This document shows positions 61,512 to 64,000 of a DNA stretch of 64,000 nt, one piece after another (positions within the stretch are counted from its first letter, which is position 1; each line of letters opens with the position of its first letter). The translations under genes and the position numbers were made by a program. The notes below the pieces were generated by a model. It did not search any database. It saw nothing but the letters and a program-made list of their open reading frames with translations, and was not told the DNA's origin. This DNA comes from Shewanella loihica PV-4 (GTDB lineage: Bacteria > Pseudomonadota > Gammaproteobacteria > Enterobacterales > Shewanellaceae), in assembly GCF_000016065.1 (NCBI RefSeq), contig NC_009092.1, positions 3,472,001-3,536,000 on the forward strand, in the 5' to 3' direction.

Positions 61512-61863
61512 ATAGTTCTCCCGGAAATGAGGCCAACGCCTGTTATTGATTATCGTCTAAGATAGACAGGCTTTCCCTAAGCCATGAATGCTGAGCGCTT
61601 TACAAACTTGCTCTGTTCAACATAAATAGCGCCCAACCAAATTGCAATAGGCACTAGCTGAGGCAAGACCAGACACTCTCTTTCCGTCCATCTTTCCGTC
61701 TCTCTTTCTCTCTTCTCTCTTTCTCGATGTATCAGGCAATCCCCAAGCCGGCTTAAGTTTTCTCCTCCCACGCAAAACTGGTATCATGGCAACACTGTTC
61801 ACCCTGGCCACTCGCCCTTAGCCCTTAGCCCTTAGCCCTTAGCCCTTAGCCCTTAGCCCAAGT
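61512..61863. other. Intergenic region with low-complexity tracts before queG
   Basis: No gene is evident. A long pyrimidine-rich tract of CT repeats occupies about 61676-61727, and a heptamer repeat lies against the queG start (next entry). The minus-strand open frames across the CT tract encode only low-complexity Arg/Glu peptides and are not credible. Confidence 0.6.
61815..61856 (+). repeat. Six tandem CCCTTAG heptamers upstream of queG
   Basis: Six perfect copies of CCCTTAG end seven bases before the ATG at 61864. They occupy the place of the ribosome-binding site and leader of queG. The unit length is not a multiple of three but the repeat is outside the coding region, so copy-number changes would alter leader spacing, not frame. 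Confidence 0.95.
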
Positions 61864-63027
61864 ATGTCAGACCATAGCCCCCTCTCGCCTCAAGCGTTAC
61901 AGCAGCTCGCCCTCAAGATTAAAACCTGGGGCAAGGCGTTAGGCTTTGCGCAAATCGGCATCTGCGACACGGATCTTCGCGCCGAAGAGCCCAAGTTTCA
62001 GGCCTGGCTCGATAAGGGCTATCACGGTGAGATGGGCTACATGGAGAGCCATGGCATGATGCGCGCGCGCCCACAGGAGCTACATCCGGGCACAGTGCGA
62101 GTCATCTCGGCGCGTATGGATTACCTGCCGCCGGAGGCGGGTTTCGCCACCCATCTCAAGGACCCCAACCTGGCCTATATCTCGCGCTATGCCGGTGGCC
62201 GTGACTATCACAAGATGATCCGCAATCGCCTGAAGAAGCTGGGACAACAGATTGAAGCCGAGCTGGAAACCTTAGGGCTCGAACGCCCAAACTATCGCCC
62301 CTTTGTGGATTCGGCGCCGATTCTGGAGCGCCCACTGGCCGACAAGGCAGGACTTGGCTGGACAGGCAAACATAGCCTGCTGCTCAATCACGAGGCCGGG
62401 AGCTGGTTCTTCCTCGGTGAACTCCTGATCGACCTGCCACTACCAGTAGACATTCCGGTGCAGGCCGACTGCAACACCTGCGTCGCCTGCATCAAGTCCT
62501 GCCCCACCAACGCCATCGTCGAGCCCTATGTGGTGGACGGCAGACGCTGCATCTCCTATCTCACCATAGAGCTTCAAGGGGCGATCCCCGAAGAGTTCAG
62601 GCCTTTGATGGGCAACCGCATCTATGGCTGTGACGACTGTCAGCTGGTGTGTCCGGTCAATGGCGAGGCGCCGCTGACCCAGGAGAGCGACTTCCACACC
62701 CGGGATCCGCTCAAACATCCAGAGCTGCTCACCCTCTTCGCCTGGAACGAGGCCGAGTTTCTGAAGTTTACCGAAGGGAGCGCCATCCGCCGTATCGGCC
62801 ACAAGCGTTGGCTGCGCAACATAGCCATCGCGCTGGGCAATGCACCGGCTTCACAGGAGATCATCGCCGCCCTCGAAGCACGCAGGGAAAGCGATGAGGT
62901 AGATGAGATGGTGCGCGAGCATATCGACTGGGCACTGACGCGCCAGAGGCTTGGCGACTATCAGGCCAACCGTAAAACACAGCGGGTGATCCGCACCGTC
63001 GAGAAGGGACTCCCCAGAGACGCCTAG
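61864..63027 (+). CDS. queG: Epoxyqueuosine reductase
   Basis: QueG performs the last step of queuosine synthesis on tRNA, reducing epoxyqueuosine with cobalamin and two 4Fe-4S clusters. The 387-residue protein has the DUF1730 N-terminal domain (LGFAQIGICDTDL, SARMDYLP, YARYAGGRDYH-like YISRYAGGRDYHKMIR) and the ferredoxin-type motifs CNTCVACIKSCP and CDDCQLVCP. A C-terminal helical repeat region follows. The start ATG agrees with E. coli QueG. No normal ribosome-binding site precedes it; the heptamer repeat stands there instead. Confidence 0.94.
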   Translation: MSDHSPLSPQALQQLALKIKTWGKALGFAQIGICDTDLRAEEPKFQAWLDKGYHGEMGYMESHGMMRARPQELHPGTVRVISARMDYLPPEAGFATHLKDPNLAYISRYAGGRDYHKMIRNRLKKLGQQIEAELETLGLERPNYRPFVDSAPILERPLADKAGLGWTGKHSLLLNHEAGSWFFLGELLIDLPLPVDIPVQADCNTCVACIKSCPTNAIVEPYVVDGRRCISYLTIELQGAIPEEFRPLMGNRIYGCDDCQLVCPVNGEAPLTQESDFHTRDPLKHPELLTLFAWNEAEFLKFTEGSAIRRIGHKRWLRNIAIALGNAPASQEIIAALEARRESDEVDEMVREHIDWALTRQRLGDYQANRKTQRVIRTVEKGLPRDA

Positions 63028-63071
63028 GCCATTGAGCTAAAGGTACTCGCCAAACGTCTCAGAGGAGATAT

Positions 63072-63237
63072 TAATACCAAGCACTGTGAGTAAGTGATCA
63101 TAAATAGCGCTGGAAAAACCTTCGAGAACAAGGCAGCATTTTTAGATAAGTAGTTATTCTACAATCAAAAATGATAACACCGTTTTCGGACGTTTTAACA
63201 AGCTAGAGTGATCAGTTATTTACTACGATTGGTATCA
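63072..63237. repeat. Palindromic repeat element, family 1, copy 2
   Basis: About 166 bases, imperfect inverted ends (TTAATACCAAGCACTGTGAG on the left; TTACTACGATTGGTATCA on the right). The two ends pair through ATACCAA...GTAAGT..TGATCA. It shares the core AGTTATTCTACAATCAAAAA with copy 1 at 50287-50449. It abuts the dodecin stop codon. Confidence 0.85.
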
Positions 63238-63441
63238 CTAGTCTAAGGTAAAGCCCACCTTGACCGTCACCTGCCAGTGGGCGATCAGCCCAGCCTCCAG
63301 GTGTCCCCGGGTCTCGACCACCTGAAACCACCTCAGATGATGCAGCGACTGACTGGCCGATGCGATGGCATTCTTAATCGCCTCGTCCGAACTGATGGGC
63401 GAGGAACCAACGAGTTCGATGATCTTGTAGGTATGACTCAT
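63238..63441 (-). CDS. Dodecin family flavin-binding protein
   Basis: The 67-residue protein matches dodecin, a small dodecameric protein that binds flavins or flavin-like ligands as a buffer or store. Seen are the N-terminal [30 protein letters not shown] and the central [12 protein letters not shown], with the flavin-stacking Trp. Its TAG stop is the first base triplet next to the family 1 repeat element. It stands alone on the minus strand. Confidence 0.92.
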   Translation of the reverse strand: MSHTYKIIELVGSSPISSDEAIKNAIASASQSLHHLRWFQVVETRGHLEAGLIAHWQVTVKVGFTLD

Positions 63442-63509
63442 GGCGGTTCTCCTGTTGCAAATCGGCTACCCACTTGAGTATAGAAGAAATAATGCCTTTC
63501 CCTATTACC

Positions 63510-63542
63510 GAAAAAAGAAACCACCTCTAGGGTGGTTTCTTA
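63510..63542 (-). terminator. Terminator after the alkyl sulfatase gene
   Basis: AAGAAACCACC/GGTGGTTTC stem on the minus strand followed by TTTTTT, 24 bases past the stop at 63567. Confidence 0.85.
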
Positions 63543-63566
63543 TCCATAGGCCTGCCTTGAACATCA

Positions 63567-64000
63567 CTAAGGCATGACGATGTTAAACCAGAAGTTAAAG
63601 TCGTCTAACATCCCGAGGAACGAGGTAAACAGGGCCTTATCGCCAGTTAGCTTCACCTCGCCGCTGGCAATCGCATCATCGAAACTCAGCTCCTTCAATT
63701 GAATGCTGTTCATGGTCTTCATGCTCATGACCAGCTTAACATCGGGTTGCTCCACCTTACGTTTGCTGTGATGCAACACCGCATTCTCAACGGTGAGGGT
63801 ATAAAGGCTGTCGAGATCGGAAAAGGCGATCTCTATATCAAACTGCTTTCCTTCCGCCTTGGCGGCATCTAGTCTCACTGCCAGATAGTCAAACAACATC
63901 TCGGGAGTCATGGCTCGGATCGTGTCGGGCGTGGCCGTTTGTGTTCCACCGGCCGCCGGGACACCATTTCTCAGCTCATATGCCCCTTGCAGGTATACTG
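63567..64000 (-). CDS. Alkyl sulfatase, C-terminal part (partial, runs off the window)
   Basis: The frame is open without a stop from 63567 to the window edge, so the ATG at 63911 is internal. Upstream of it the frame reads YLQGAYELRNGVPAAGG...TPDTIRAMTPEMLFDYLAVRLDA, the junction between the dimerisation region and the SCP2-like C-terminal domain of class III alkyl sulfatases (SdsA1, YjcS, human MBLAC-like relatives). These zinc enzymes cleave alkyl sulfate esters such as dodecyl sulfate. The metallo-beta-lactamase catalytic domain lies beyond the window and cannot be checked. Confidence 0.85.
   Translation of the reverse strand, partial: VYLQGAYELRNGVPAAGGTQTATPDTIRAMTPEMLFDYLAVRLDAAKAEGKQFDIEIAFSDLDSLYTLTVENAVLHHSKRKVEQPDVKLVMSMKTMNSIQLKELSFDDAIASGEVKLTGDKALFTSFLGMLDDFNFWFNIVMP

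Noticed and set aside
61577..61811. Two overlapping 64-codon minus-strand frames
   Set aside because: Their Arg/Glu-rich middle is just translation of the CT-rich tract, and neither has a family match that I recognise.
61815..61856. Heptamer array as a CRISPR or telomere-like array
   Set aside because: The units are contiguous with no spacers, and it is a simple sequence repeat.

Overview
The window reads as a chromosomal segment of a marine gammaproteobacterium, most likely Shewanella. Three things point there: the gene order holA-nadD-rsfS-rlmH-mrdA-mrdB-mltB-rlpA-dacA-ybeD-lipB-lipA, a large subtilase ending in a GlyGly-CTERM tail, and palindromic repeat elements of a kind I associate with Shewanella genomes. 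The genus is an inference from these features, not from a database search. Coding density is high and there is no prophage, integron, insertion sequence with a transposase, or CRISPR array.

Layout. 1-10.0 kb is the cell-wall elongation and lipoate block on the plus strand (end of holA through lipA), closed by a terminator. 10.1-10.9 kb holds rimI and holD on the minus strand. 11.0-17.7 kb is a minus-strand rRNA operon (two promoters at about 17.54 and 17.72 kb, then 16S, 23S, 5S) with no tRNA in the 16S-23S spacer. A separately promoted tRNA-Trp lies 1.2 kb beyond the 5S gene, and the gap between them holds repeated hairpins that start with a piece of the 5S 3' tail. 18.1-25.4 kb is housekeeping: pssA, two small envelope proteins, clpB with a clear sigma-32 promoter, pgeF, rluD and the divergent bamD. 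tRNA-Phe follows at 25.8 kb.

26-31.3 kb is a signalling patch: a chemoreceptor, a CHASE4-type diguanylate cyclase and a second chemoreceptor. 31.5-34.8 kb carries an ornithine cyclodeaminase-family enzyme and a tightly overlapping operon of an ECF sigma factor, a probable membrane anti-sigma partner and an exported repeat protein of DUF4097 type. A LysR regulator follows. 36.4-41.4 kb is a single 1659-residue secreted subtilase. 41.5-47.5 kb, all on the minus strand, has a triheme cytochrome c, NAD malic enzyme, a DUF1456 protein, a serine beta-lactamase-like hydrolase paired with an atypical NRAMP-family transporter, and a PH-domain membrane protein. 47.7-57.1 kb has a TonB-dependent receptor, a glutathione S-transferase, small conserved proteins, an SMI1/KNR4 protein, an exported RelA/SpoT-fold protein, an M13 lipoprotein peptidase and a sugar O-acetyltransferase. 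57.3-64 kb has rsuA, a TPR-GGDEF protein, a solute-binding protein, queG, dodecin and the C-terminal end of an alkyl sulfatase that leaves the window.

Most worth a second look: the exported RelA/SpoT-fold protein with altered active-site motifs; two families of palindromic repeats whose ends coincide with the stop codons of neighbouring genes; the 5S-tail hairpin repeats below the rRNA operon; the sigma/anti-sigma/DUF4097 operon; the NRAMP relative lacking the usual metal motifs; and six 7-bp repeats occupying the ribosome-binding region of queG. I saw no clearly new multi-gene defence system. Functional calls rest on motifs and remembered family features, since no search could be run.
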